From Planctomycetota bacterium (GTDB lineage Bacteria; Planctomycetota; Phycisphaerae; UBA1845), in contig JAKQDH010000154.1 of the NCBI GenBank assembly GCA_029558835.1, positions 29,969 through 93,968 on the forward strand: DNA of 64,000 nucleotides, given 5' to 3'. A program made the position numbers and the translations under genes. The notes beneath the pieces are model-generated. The model saw nothing but the letters and a program-made list of their open reading frames with translations. It ran no database searches and was not told the origin of the DNA. The number at the start of each line of letters is the position of its first letter. Position 1 is the stretch's first letter. This document shows, piece by piece, positions 7,396 to 16,205 of this stretch.

Positions 7396-9006
7396 CTATC
7401 CCCTGCCGACGGCCACGATCAGCACATCATCGTTCGGCTCAGCCTGCCCCAGGTGCGTGCCGAGCAGTTGCAGCAGGCGTTCGGCGACGGTGTCAGCGGT
7501 GGCGAAGGCGGCCGGGTCGAGCAGGGCCTCGTGCACGCGCTGGTCGCCGAGCGCCTCGCCGGCGGCGTTGGTGGTCTCATGCAGCCCGTCGGAGTGGCAG
7601 ATGAGCCGGAACGACTCGGGCAGGTCAACCCAGGTCGTGCTGTACGCGAAGTCGGCGTCGACGCCCAGCAGCAGGGCCGGCTGATCGAGCGTGACCAGCC
7701 TGCCCGGACCGGTCATCAGAAGCGGCGGAGCGCCGCCGGCGTTGAGGTAGCCCAGCTTGCCGGCGCCCAGGTCGATGCCCACGCAGGTACAGCAGACAAG
7801 CTGACGACCCGGCGTGCCGGCAATCGAGCGGCTCAGGGCTGTGAAGATGTGCGCCGGGTCGAGCGACTCCTCGTCGGCCAGCAGGGCAGCGCGAATGGCC
7901 GCCCGCATGGCACCTCCCTGGGCCAGCCCGGCCACCCCCTGGCCACCGCCGTCGATCATCACGACCATGCAACGGCGCTCGTCAAGGTACACCACGTCGC
8001 CTAAGTCGCCGCAGCGCAGCGCGCCGGGGCGGAACCGACTGGCTACCTCGAACGAATCACTGGAACTCAGGGCGGGCATGAAGGCGCGCTGGACCTGCCG
8101 CAACGTCGCCAGCCAGGCAGTGCCCTCGCGCCCGGCCGACTGGGCCAGCCGGCGCGAGGCGTCGGCCAGCAGGGTGCCGAGCTGGGCCCCCGCGGCCGCC
8201 ATGTACTGCATGGCCGCGGCACTGAACGGCTTCCGCGCCTCCGGGCGGTCCACGTAAACCAGGCCCACGATGTTGCCCGCGGAAGTAATCGCTGCCACCA
8301 GCGCGGTGACGGCATAGCCGGACTTGGCATCAAGCTGAGCGGTCGTCTGGGGGTAACGACCCGCCACGCCCTGGAGCACGGCCGCAAAGATGAACGCTTG
8401 GCTGACGGGCATCAGGGAGCCGCCCGGTGCGCGCAGCAGGCCGCGCTGCGCCAGCGGGTGCAGTTCCATCTTGGCCTCGCCGCGCAAGGCGACGAAGCCG
8501 CGCTCGGCCTGCAAGTCCAGCAGCAGTTGGGCCAGGGCGAGGTCCGCGATGTCCACCGGTCGAGAGGTGACGCCCGGGGCGCCGGACAGGCGCGCCAACT
8601 GCTCCAGTTGTCCCACCGTAAGCGAGAGTGGGGCTTTGACCTTGATCCACTCGGCGTGGGCCGGCTCGGTGCGATCCGGGGTGAGGAAATCCAGCGTCGC
8701 GAGGGTACCGCCGGGCGTGTCGCTGACGAACTCCACCACGTGGCCGCCGACGCGGATCATCTCGCCGCCGGTCAGCAGCGTCTCGTTGATCAACTGCCCG
8801 TTGACGTAGGTCTTGTTGCGGCTGCCCAAGTCGCGCAGGTGGAAGCGGCCGTCGGCGTCGCGTTCGATGCGGGCGTGTTCACGGGAGGTGAGCTCATCGT
8901 CGAACACCAGGTGACAGGTCACGGCCCGGCCGATGACGAACGCCTCACCGGCGAGGTTGGCGGTTTGCAGTCGGCCGGCATCATCTACATAGCGCAGTTG
9001 AGCCAT
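7396..9006 (-). CDS. FHA-domain PP2C/SpoIIE-type phosphatase
   Basis: Predicted cytoplasmic signalling protein of 536 residues with three parts. Residues 1-95 form an FHA phosphothreonine-binding domain (FVIGRA, SREHARI, LGSRNKTYVNG). The middle, about 120-330, looks like a GAF sensor (VGLVYVDRPEARKPFS). Residues about 340-535 are a SpoIIE/RsbU-like PP2C phosphatase with metal-binding positions in CGDLGDVV, VMIDGGGQG, ICHSDGLHE and PNDDVLIV. The family usually regulates anti-sigma antagonists or Ser/Thr kinase targets. No partner kinase or anti-sigma gene is next to it. The start is the ATG at 9004-9006. Family assignment is strong, target unknown. Confidence 0.88.
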   Translation of the reverse strand: MAQLRYVDDAGRLQTANLAGEAFVIGRAVTCHLVFDDELTSREHARIERDADGRFHLRDLGSRNKTYVNGQLINETLLTGGEMIRVGGHVVEFVSDTPGGTLATLDFLTPDRTEPAHAEWIKVKAPLSLTVGQLEQLARLSGAPGVTSRPVDIADLALAQLLLDLQAERGFVALRGEAKMELHPLAQRGLLRAPGGSLMPVSQAFIFAAVLQGVAGRYPQTTAQLDAKSGYAVTALVAAITSAGNIVGLVYVDRPEARKPFSAAAMQYMAAAGAQLGTLLADASRRLAQSAGREGTAWLATLRQVQRAFMPALSSSDSFEVASRFRPGALRCGDLGDVVYLDERRCMVVMIDGGGQGVAGLAQGGAMRAAIRAALLADEESLDPAHIFTALSRSIAGTPGRQLVCCTCVGIDLGAGKLGYLNAGGAPPLLMTGPGRLVTLDQPALLLGVDADFAYSTTWVDLPESFRLICHSDGLHETTNAAGEALGDQRVHEALLDPAAFATADTVAERLLQLLGTHLGQAEPNDDVLIVAVGRG

Positions 9007-9080
9007 AGGCGCGAGTTATACCCTGGTTGCCGATCTTGGCAAGCGAGTGCCATTCACAACCACCGGCAGGCGGAGGGTCA

Positions 9081-9217
9081 GGGTGGCATGCCCAAGCCGA
9101 AGGCGCCCGCATGCCGCTGGTGGACTTGGGCACGCGTGCGCGAGGGCATGGATGCGACGGGGCGGGGTTTGGCCGAGTCATTCGGCATGGCGGCGCTGCG
9201 CTTGGCCATGCGCTACC
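9081..9217 (-). repeat. Dispersed hairpin repeat family A, full copy
   Basis: Opens GGGTGGCATGCCCAAGCCGA, has a variable middle, and closes with CATGGCGGCG and CTGCGCTTGGCCATGCG. This is the inverse orientation of the copy at 5979. It lies in the 229-bp gap between the start of the FHA gene and the end of the downstream hydrolase-like gene, both on the minus strand. Confidence 0.75.
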
Positions 9218-9235
9218 CGGCTCCGGCGGAGCCGC

Positions 9236-10657
9236 TCAATCGCCTCGCGCGTCGCTGCGCACGGGGACCGACAGGCGCGTCAGGACGAGGTTCTGGAAGT
9301 CCCACCGCTGGTACGCCGTCTCCAGGAGTGTGGCGCAGCTCGGCTTGGCCAGCCGCTCGTGACGCTTCTGACCGTTGCATTCCAGTTCCACCGGCTGGGC
9401 GAAGTCCACCGCCCCGGGGCCGAGTTCGATCTCGATGCCGTTGCAGCGCGCACAGGAGACGGTGATGTGCTGACCCTCGATCCTGCCGGCCAGCAACGCC
9501 AGGCGGGGCCGGATCACCCCGGTGATGAACTCGTCGGCGTCCACTCCCGGTGCCACGAGGATGGAGAGTTGGTCGTCCGTCCACGGGTCGTCACGAAACC
9601 GGTCCTGGTGCAGCCAATCGGCGTGGCCCTGGGCGGGGAAGCGGAAGCGGTGCTGAATCGGCACTGGGTTCGGCGCGCGGCGCGACGCCAGGAGCTGCGT
9701 CAGTGCCGGTTGCACGGCGGCGGCGTCCAACCGGCCTTCGTAGGGCAACGCGGTGATGGGCAACCCGTGCTGGCGGGCCCATGCCGCAATGAGCCGATGG
9801 TGGGCGTCCACGGTCCGCACGCGGCTGCTCGGCTCGCTCTCCTGGGCGTTCCTCCAGATCGCTACCACCGGCACTTGCCGCAGGTTGTCGAGCAGCAGCG
9901 GGTAGACCTGCCGGGGGTACGGCAACGGGGCGGCGCCGTCGACCAGCATGGCGCCGGCGAAGTCAAGCGGCCGGCCGAGCAGCACCATCCATCCGGCGTC
10001 CGCGCCCTGCTGGGCACCGAACAGGAACGTGGCCTGGGCGTCCCTGTGGACCGTGCGGCGCAGGGCGTAGAGCAGGGCGGCCACCTGGCGGGCGGTCGTT
10101 TCGCCGGCATGGAAGCGCGGGTCGAGGGGGATGGTCGGCGCGGCGAGCACGAAGTTGCGCAAGGTGTCACCACAGTAGTGGCGGGCAAGATCGAACGTGC
10201 GGTCAGGGCTGGAATCCGGGCCCGGCACGCAGACAAGTACCGTGTGCCGCTCGCGCTCGCTGTATTCGGGCGGCAGGCGGTAGACGACCTCGAAGCCTGG
10301 CAGACCGTCGGGCTCGGCCCGACACCGACCGTCGGTCGTCGGGAGCGCCTTCCAGAACTGGAGCGTCGGCAGTAGCGCTGCGATGGCCTGGGCGTCTCCC
10401 CCGGCTTCGGCCTCGATGTCGGCGAGCAGCCGTTGCCTGTCCTTGGCTTGCGGTGTTTGGAAGTAGCGTTCCAACCGCTCGGTGAGGGTGGCCGAGGCAT
10501 TCCCCGCGTCACCGGCAGCCGGAGACGACGGCACCTGCGCGACGCAGATACCGCTGAGCAGAATCACCGGGATGGCCATGGTCATCACGGTGCGGCGCGT
10601 CCCCGAGACCCGAAACGCTTGGCCGCCGTGACGGATGGCAGCGCCGTGTCTTGTCAC
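9236..10657 (-). CDS. Exported alpha/beta-hydrolase-like protein without a nucleophile serine
   Basis: The start is GTG 10655-10657, preceded by GGAGG at 8-base spacing; 473 residues. A signal segment (TMAIPVILLSGICVAQV) follows an Arg-rich beginning. The centre has an esterase/PHB-depolymerase-like order: a strand at HTVLVCVPG, the expected nucleophile elbow at FLFGAQQGADAG, then FAGAMLVDGAAP. The elbow normally reads GxSxG; here it is GAQQG, so the nucleophile Ser is replaced by Gln. The C-terminal part (from about residue 370) is beta-rich and ends with VELECNGQKRHE, like the fibronectin-like tail of planctomycete secreted esterases. The substrate is unknown; it may be a binding protein. 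Confidence 0.6.
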   Translation of the reverse strand: MTRHGAAIRHGGQAFRVSGTRRTVMTMAIPVILLSGICVAQVPSSPAAGDAGNASATLTERLERYFQTPQAKDRQRLLADIEAEAGGDAQAIAALLPTLQFWKALPTTDGRCRAEPDGLPGFEVVYRLPPEYSERERHTVLVCVPGPDSSPDRTFDLARHYCGDTLRNFVLAAPTIPLDPRFHAGETTARQVAALLYALRRTVHRDAQATFLFGAQQGADAGWMVLLGRPLDFAGAMLVDGAAPLPYPRQVYPLLLDNLRQVPVVAIWRNAQESEPSSRVRTVDAHHRLIAAWARQHGLPITALPYEGRLDAAAVQPALTQLLASRRAPNPVPIQHRFRFPAQGHADWLHQDRFRDDPWTDDQLSILVAPGVDADEFITGVIRPRLALLAGRIEGQHITVSCARCNGIEIELGPGAVDFAQPVELECNGQKRHERLAKPSCATLLETAYQRWDFQNLVLTRLSVPVRSDARGD

Positions 10658-10993
10658 GATCGAGACCTCCACCGGCTGGCAATAGCCTCATGGTATGGTA
10701 ACCCCGAGCGGGAACGCGGGCGCAGGTGGTTCCTCCGGCCGGCGGACGCGGCCGGGTTCCAGTAACGGGCGAGCTTGTTGTGGCAGCCGCGGGCGAGGGT
10801 CGCAACGGCATCCGGCTACCTCGGGTGGTTGCGCCAGTCATCGTGTCGCCGTCGTCGGGTCACACGTGTTTCAGTAAATCTGGCTTGATTTAAGTCTTTA
10901 TGTAATTGAGTGAAGGATCAGGTGGGTGTTCAGGCTGTCGGTAATCGTCCACCGATGGGGCGCGTGTGGCTGGTGGCAGGTCGGAAGCTTGAA
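10658..10993. other. Gap between divergent genes, no gene seen
   Basis: I see no supported gene. The region upstream of the minus-strand hydrolase is GC-rich. From about 10870 it becomes AT-richer (TGATTTAAGTCTTTATGTAA), just before the nusA promoter. Confidence 0.5.
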
Positions 10994-11021
10994 TTGACAG
11001 GGCAGGTGGGGGTTCTATAAT
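10994..11021 (+). promoter_or_regulatory. Consensus sigma-70 type promoter for the nusA-infB operon
   Basis: TTGACA (10994-10999) and TATAAT (11016-11021) are both perfect hexamers, 16 bases apart. Transcription should begin near 11028. This is the strongest housekeeping-type promoter in the window and lies about 475 bases before the nusA start. Confidence 0.85.
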
Positions 11022-11337
11022 CGCGTCCCGCTTGGTTGAGGCGGCCCGGAACGCCGATAAGGGACCGTACGGGCCGGCGTCAGCCGGCGATGCGAGAACG
11101 AGACGTTCCCGCGGGGACGCCCATCCGCGTTGTGGCCGCACCCCACGGTCCGGTAACGGAACGCGTGGGGGTGAGCGCGCGGGCTGAGGTGAGTTGGTGC
11201 GCGCGGATGTCGGCGGGAGCGGCGGCGGCGATTGGCTGCCGGCGCGGGTCAGGTTTGTTTGTTGGCTCTTACGCTTGCGGAGCAGCGCGATGCGTTGACC
11301 AGCCCAACCTGAGGTTCCCGCCGCGACCGGGCACCCC

Positions 11338-11371
11338 CCGTGGGACCGCAGTTTGCGCCCACGGTTTTTTT
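11338..11371 (+). terminator. Intrinsic terminator inside the nusA leader
   Basis: The stem is CCGTGGG (11338-11344) with CCCACGG (11358-11364), extended inside by CGCA/TGCG around a GTT loop, and followed at once by seven T (11365-11371). It is the clearest rho-independent terminator in the window, 124 bases before the nusA ATG. Confidence 0.85.
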
Positions 11372-11475
11372 GTTCCGCGAGGGAGCGGAGCAGTGGGGTT
11401 GGGGCACGGCGTCGAGTGAGGCATGGATGTTCGCCGGCCGGGAGCCCGTGGGGCGGGGCGGCTCGGCCGCAACGT

Positions 11476-11487
11476 AAGGAGGTGATC
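11476..11487 (+). promoter_or_regulatory. Full-length Shine-Dalgarno of nusA
   Basis: AAGGAGGTGATC is complementary to the last 12 bases of a typical 16S rRNA 3' end. The gap from GGAGG to the ATG at 11496 is 13 bases, slightly longer than optimal. Confidence 0.75.
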
Positions 11488-11495
11488 GGTCCATC

Positions 11496-12977
11496 ATGAA
11501 CGCCGACCTCCTCAGGTTCGTGGACTCGATCAGTCGGGATAAGAACATCGACAAGGAAGCCGTCTTCCTCGATCTGGAGGCGGCGATGGTGTCGGCCGCG
11601 CGCCGCGCGTTCGGCGAGACGGGCGACATCGTCGTCCAGATTGAGCGGGTGTCCGGCGACATCACGGCCACCATCGACGCCAAGCCCATCGATCTGAAGA
11701 CGCTGGGGCGCATCGCGGCGCAGACGGCCAAGCAGGTGATGATCCAGCGCATCCGCGAAGATGAGCGGAACTCGCTGTTTGAGGAATACTCGGCCCGGGT
11801 GGGGACGATCGTAACCGGGCAGGTGGCCCGGTACGAGGCCGGGGGGCTGGTCGTGAACCTCGGTCGTGGCGAGGGGTTTCTGCCGCGGAGCGAGCAGATA
11901 CCGGGGCAGACGCATCAGGCGGGTGAGCGGATACGGGCGATGATCCTGGACGTGCGGGAGTCGCCCAGCCAGATCAAGATCGTGCTGACCCAGACGCATC
12001 CGGACTACATCCGCAAGCTGTTTGAGCTGGAGGTTCCGGAGGTCGGCGAGCGGGTGATCGAGATTCGCGCGTTGGCCCGCGAGGCGGGGTACCGTACGAA
12101 GATCGCTGTTTCCAGCATTGACGCGAAGGTGGACCCGGTGGGGGCGTGCGTGGGCGTGCGGGGCAGCCGCATTCGCAACATTGTGGATGAGCTGGGCGGG
12201 GAGAAGATCGACATCGTTCGCTGGAACGAGTCGTCGCAGATTCTCATCAGCAATGCGTTGAAGCCGGCGGAGGTGAAGGAGACGTTCCTGTGCTTCGAGT
12301 TGGGCAAGGCCACGGTAGTGGTCGCGGAGGACCAGCTCTCGCTGGCGATCGGGAAGCGCGGGCAGAACGTGCGGTTGGCGGCCCGGCTGACGGGATGGGA
12401 CGTCGACATCCTCACACCGGCGGAATACGACAAGAACATGGACGACATGGAGAAGGCGCTCAAGCAGATTGAGGGCGTCGAAGACCTGATGCTCGACAAG
12501 CTGCTGGCGCTGGGGATCGTGTCGCTGGCGGACCTGGCGGCCGTGGGGACGGAGCCGCTGGTGGAGGAACTGGAACTGGCGGTGGAGCTGGCGGGCAAGA
12601 TCATCGAGACGGCGGAACGGGAGGCGGAGCGGATCGCGGCCGAGGTGCAGGCGGCGAAGGCCGCAGCGGCGGCAGCGGCGGCAGCGGCCGCGGCCGCCGC
12701 TGCCACCGCGGGCGCTGAAGGCGAGGCGGCCCAGGTCGGCGGCGCCGAGCCGGCGGGAACTGTGGCGGGCGCCGGAGCTGCCGGTGCCGGCGGCGAACCA
12801 AGCGAGGGGCAGGGACCAGGTGGCGCGGGCGCGGCCCTGCTATCGGAAGCGACCGCGGAGGCTGTGGAGAGCGGCGTGGGGATGAGTGATGAGATGGCGG
12901 CGGCGGTGCGGGGTCGTTTCGGGCACCCGGCCGCGGCGGAGGAGGCAAACGGGGAAGCGAAGTCTAAAGCGGAGTAG
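11496..12977 (+). CDS. nusA: Transcription termination/antitermination factor NusA
   Basis: RNA polymerase-binding elongation factor, 493 residues. The N-terminal domain (1-125) starts MNADLLRFVDSISRDKNI. An S1 domain follows (GTIVTGQVARYEAGGLVVNL), then two KH domains with VGACVGVRGSRIRNIVDELG and LAIGKRGQNVRLAARLTGWD. One helix-hairpin-helix-like segment (residues 325-360) precedes a C-terminal low-complexity tail. The tail has a run of 15 alanines and Gly/Glu-rich sequence in place of the acidic repeats of enteric NusA. It is the first gene of the operon containing infB and rbfA, with autoregulation through its leader a reasonable guess. Confidence 0.95.
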   Translation: MNADLLRFVDSISRDKNIDKEAVFLDLEAAMVSAARRAFGETGDIVVQIERVSGDITATIDAKPIDLKTLGRIAAQTAKQVMIQRIREDERNSLFEEYSARVGTIVTGQVARYEAGGLVVNLGRGEGFLPRSEQIPGQTHQAGERIRAMILDVRESPSQIKIVLTQTHPDYIRKLFELEVPEVGERVIEIRALAREAGYRTKIAVSSIDAKVDPVGACVGVRGSRIRNIVDELGGEKIDIVRWNESSQILISNALKPAEVKETFLCFELGKATVVVAEDQLSLAIGKRGQNVRLAARLTGWDVDILTPAEYDKNMDDMEKALKQIEGVEDLMLDKLLALGIVSLADLAAVGTEPLVEELELAVELAGKIIETAEREAERIAAEVQAAKAAAAAAAAAAAAAAATAGAEGEAAQVGGAEPAGTVAGAGAAGAGGEPSEGQGPGGAGAALLSEATAEAVESGVGMSDEMAAAVRGRFGHPAAAEEANGEAKSKAE

Positions 12978-13232
12978 TGGCCTCGAGGTCTGCGGGCAGG
13001 CTGAGGCGAGAGTTGGACACTGGCGGCGCGTCAATATGGGATACATGTGTGAGCCAACCAGGGCAAAGGCGATGGTCGTTCCGGGTGTTGGTTCACGGCG
13101 GACGAGAACAAGGGTAAGCGGCATTCGGCCGGGATGGGGACAACGGGACGGAGCCGACTGTAGGCCTGGCGGGGTCTTGGTCGTGAAAGTCGGCACCGAC
13201 GGCAAGCGAGGATGAGAGCGTTGGCGGATAAG
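12978..13232 (+). other. Spacer between nusA and infB
   Basis: 255 bases. In many bacteria a ylxR gene lies here; I see no YlxR-like sequence. TTGGAC (13013-13018) and TATGGG (13035-13040) are 16 bases apart and could be a weak internal promoter. Confidence 0.35.
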
Positions 13233-16064
13233 ATGCGAGTTCACATCCTGGCGAAGGAGCTCAACGTCTCCAGCAAGGCGATTCTCGACAAGTGTCGAGC
13301 GGAGGGGTTGGGCGACGTGGTGAAGAACCACATGTCGACGCTGAGCGCGGGGCTGGACGCGACGATTCGGGAGTGGTTCAGCGAGGGGGCGCACGGCACG
13401 GTGTTGGAGACGGCCGAGCGCGTCGATCTGGGCAAGGTGCGGGTCCGCCCGCGGCGGCAGCGGAAAGCGGCGGAAGAGGACTTGGGCGGCGAGCAGGCGG
13501 CCGCGGCTGAACTGGGTATTCCGGAGTTGGAGGCCGAGGGGTCCGCGGTAGCGGTGGCTGAGGTTCCCCGCCCGGGCGAGGTTCCGCCGGAGTTGGTTGC
13601 GGTGCCCCAGGTTGTAGCCGCAGAGGCACCTGCAGCGGTTGCTGCGGAAGCGGCGCCGGCTCTGCCGGCGCCACCGGTGGTGGTCGCAGAAGGTGTAGCG
13701 CTGCCTGGTACGGCCGCCGCTACGGTGGCAGAGGCGGGTGTGGTGGCAGAGGGCACCGCGGCGGAAGCGGTTGGCGAGGTGACGCCGGCGGCGCCCGTGC
13801 CACCAGCAGTGGTGACGGCGGCAGCGGGTGCCGGCCCTCAGGAGGGCGATGGAGCGCCTGGGGCAGTCGGGGTCGTGGCGGCACCTGAGAAGCCGAGGGA
13901 ACCGGTGCGCGCGGCAGGCCCGCAGCATGTGCCGGAGCCGGCGCGTCTACGGGGTCCACGGGTGGTACGCTACGAGGCGCCGGACCGAAACCTCCCGATT
14001 CGGCGTCCGGGTCCGGCCCCTGCACGTCGTCCGGCGGCGGAGGCTCCGCCACCCTCTCCGGAGACGCCGGGGACGGAAGCGGAACGCGCCGCCCAGCGCA
14101 GCGGGCGGCGTCCGCGGATGAGCCCGCGCCGGGCCGCCGGGCGGGCGGCGGAGGCGGGGGAGCGTCTGCTGGAGTGGCGGGATCAGGATCTGCTGGAACG
14201 GCGTGAACGCCTGAAAACCGCCACGGGTAAGCGGATTCATCGCCGGAGGTCGGAGCACGGCGGGGGAACGGCGGTGGCGGCCGCAGCGCCCGGACGTGAC
14301 CGGGTGGTGCTCAACGAGCCGGTGCACATGAAGGACTTCTGCGCCGGCACGGGGCTGAACTTCCTTCAGCTTGTCCAGGTGCTGCAGCGCGAGCATGGCA
14401 TCGTCGCCAACATCAACATGGTTCTGCCTACGGAGGTTGCGGAGCTTCTGGCTCTGCAATTCGGAATAGAGGTGGAGATCATTCCCGCCATGTCGAAGCT
14501 GGACCAGTTGAAGGAGGACTTCGCCGCCCGGCCGCGGTTGCGGGAGGAGCCTCGGCCGCCGGTGGTGACGATCCTGGGGCACGTGGACCACGGGAAGACG
14601 AGCCTGCTGGACGCGATCCGCAAGACGCGGGTGGCGGCGGCGGAGGACGGCGGGATTACGCAGCACATCGGTGCGTGGGCGCTGGATACGCCGGTGGGGC
14701 GGGTGACGTTCCTGGACACGCCTGGGCATCATGCGTTTTCGGCGATGCGCGCGCGGGGCGCGCAGATGACGGACGTGGTGGTGCTGGCGGTGGCGGCCGA
14801 CGACGGAGTGATGCCGCAGACGGTGGAGGCGATCAGCCACGCGAAGGCGGCGGCCGTGCCGGTGGTGGTGGCGCTGACGAAGATCGACCTGGGCGAGCAG
14901 AACCTGATGAAGACTTACGGGCAGCTTGCCGAGCACGGTTTGACGCCCAGCGGTGACTGGGGGGGCGAGGTCGATGTGATCCCGACCTCGGTGGTCAGCG
15001 GGCGGGGGATTGCGGAGCTGCTGCAACACATTGTGGCGCTGGGTGAACTGCTGAACCTGCGGGCGGACCCGAGCCTGCCGGCTACGGGGACGGTGATCGA
15101 AGCGGAGACCAAGGAGGGCGTGGGGCCGGTGGTGCGGTTGCTGGTGCAGGAGGGGACGCTGCGCGTGGGGGATATCGTGGTGTGCGGCAGCGCCTTCGGC
15201 AAAGTGCGGGCGCTGCTGAACGACCGCGGGGAGCGGATCGCGGAGGCGGGTCCGGCGACGCCGGTGGAAGTCTGGGGTCTGGACGACGTGCCGATGGCAG
15301 GCGACCAGTTGTTCGGGGTGGACAACCTGCAATCGGCCAAGGACGTGGCCACCGAGATTCAGCATGAGCGGGTGGTCAGTGCCCGCTTGCAGACGCAGAA
15401 AGTGCGTACGCTGGAGGAGATGTTCCGGCGCCGGGATGTGCAGGAGACGCCGGAGTTGAACCTGATCATCAAGGCCGACGTGGACGGCAGTCTGGCGGCA
15501 TTGCGTCAGGCATTGTCGGAGCTGCCCTCGGATGAGGTGCGTCTGACGATCCGGCATACCGGCGTGGGGGCGGTGAACGACAGCGATGTGCTGCTGGCGG
15601 CTACGTGCGAGGGGATCGTGGTGGCGTTCCGGGTGGACTCGGCGGTGGGCGCGCGGCGGCTGGCGGAAGAGCATGGGGTCGAGATTCGCGCGTACCGAGT
15701 GATTTACGAGGTGGCGGACGAGGTTAAGAAGGCGCTGGAAGGCCTGCTGGCCCCGGAGGAGCGCATTGAGTTCCGCGGGAAGGCGGAAGTGCGGAATATC
15801 TTCCACATTTCAAAGGTGGGGGCGGTGGCGGGCAGCTACGTTTTGGACGGGGTCGTCGAACGTTCTCATCTGGCGAAGGTCATCCGGGACGGCGTGGTGG
15901 TGCGCGAGGGATGCAAGTTTGCGTCGGTGCGTCGATTCAAGGATGACGTGAAGGAGGTGCGGGCGGGGCTGGAGTGCGGCCTGCGTATCGAGGGTTTCGA
16001 GGATCTGCACGTCGGCGACCTGGTGGAGACGTACGAGGTCGTGAAGATCGCCCGGACGCTGTAG
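13233..16064 (+). CDS. infB: Translation initiation factor IF-2
   Basis: GTPase that places initiator tRNA on the 30S subunit. I prefer ATG 13233, giving [20 protein letters not shown], the standard IF-2 N-terminal domain; ATG 13212 adds seven residues but its GAGG is too close. 943 residues. A long Ala/Pro/Val-rich linker (about 85-355) precedes the conserved IF2N, G and C domains. GTPase motifs are GHVDHGKT (G1, near 447), DTPGHHAF (G3) and TKID (G4). The G4 asparagine of the usual NKID is threonine here. The C-terminal IF2-C1/C2 domains are intact and end [12 protein letters not shown]...[11 protein letters not shown]. Confidence 0.95.
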   Translation: MRVHILAKELNVSSKAILDKCRAEGLGDVVKNHMSTLSAGLDATIREWFSEGAHGTVLETAERVDLGKVRVRPRRQRKAAEEDLGGEQAAAAELGIPELEAEGSAVAVAEVPRPGEVPPELVAVPQVVAAEAPAAVAAEAAPALPAPPVVVAEGVALPGTAAATVAEAGVVAEGTAAEAVGEVTPAAPVPPAVVTAAAGAGPQEGDGAPGAVGVVAAPEKPREPVRAAGPQHVPEPARLRGPRVVRYEAPDRNLPIRRPGPAPARRPAAEAPPPSPETPGTEAERAAQRSGRRPRMSPRRAAGRAAEAGERLLEWRDQDLLERRERLKTATGKRIHRRRSEHGGGTAVAAAAPGRDRVVLNEPVHMKDFCAGTGLNFLQLVQVLQREHGIVANINMVLPTEVAELLALQFGIEVEIIPAMSKLDQLKEDFAARPRLREEPRPPVVTILGHVDHGKTSLLDAIRKTRVAAAEDGGITQHIGAWALDTPVGRVTFLDTPGHHAFSAMRARGAQMTDVVVLAVAADDGVMPQTVEAISHAKAAAVPVVVALTKIDLGEQNLMKTYGQLAEHGLTPSGDWGGEVDVIPTSVVSGRGIAELLQHIVALGELLNLRADPSLPATGTVIEAETKEGVGPVVRLLVQEGTLRVGDIVVCGSAFGKVRALLNDRGERIAEAGPATPVEVWGLDDVPMAGDQLFGVDNLQSAKDVATEIQHERVVSARLQTQKVRTLEEMFRRRDVQETPELNLIIKADVDGSLAALRQALSELPSDEVRLTIRHTGVGAVNDSDVLLAATCEGIVVAFRVDSAVGARRLAEEHGVEIRAYRVIYEVADEVKKALEGLLAPEERIEFRGKAEVRNIFHISKVGAVAGSYVLDGVVERSHLAKVIRDGVVVREGCKFASVRRFKDDVKEVRAGLECGLRIEGFEDLHVGDLVETYEVVKIARTL

Positions 16065-16205
16065 GCGGGACAGGAGGCCGGAACGACGGGCCGGCGTGCC
16101 GGGGCGAGAGTGCCCGGCGTCAGCGCGGGCACGGGACAAGTCGGCGGTACCGGGTGATGCGGCGCCGGCACTCGAGGCGGGCAACCTGCAACCGGACGGG
16201 GCGGT

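Larger units (their letters stand above)
11029..11495 (+). promoter_or_regulatory. Long structured nusA leader
   Basis: An untranslated stretch of about 467 bases separates the promoter from nusA, with no rimP gene in between. Visible pairings are CACCCCACG (11139-11147) with CGTGGGGGTG (11164-11173), and CAGGTT with AACCTG around 11250-11312 enclosing a shorter stem. These are followed by an intrinsic terminator (11338-11371). The strand-plus open frame inside it has no protein-like composition. This could be an attenuator leader or an independent small RNA ending at the terminator. Known RNAs (RNase P, tmRNA, SRP) do not match by eye. Confidence 0.5.

Noticed and set aside
11250..11330. SRP RNA-like GGTCAGGT sequence in the nusA leader
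   Set aside because: The following GGAAGGAAGCAG-type tetraloop region of SRP RNA is missing, so the resemblance is limited to a few bases.
11036..11419. 127-codon frame in the nusA leader, in the place where rimP might be
   Set aside because: No RimP motifs, low-complexity composition, spans the terminator; better explained as leader RNA.
13947..15806. Open frame of about 620 codons antisense to infB
   Set aside because: Pure shadow of a highly conserved gene; Arg/His/Gln-rich, no ribosome site.
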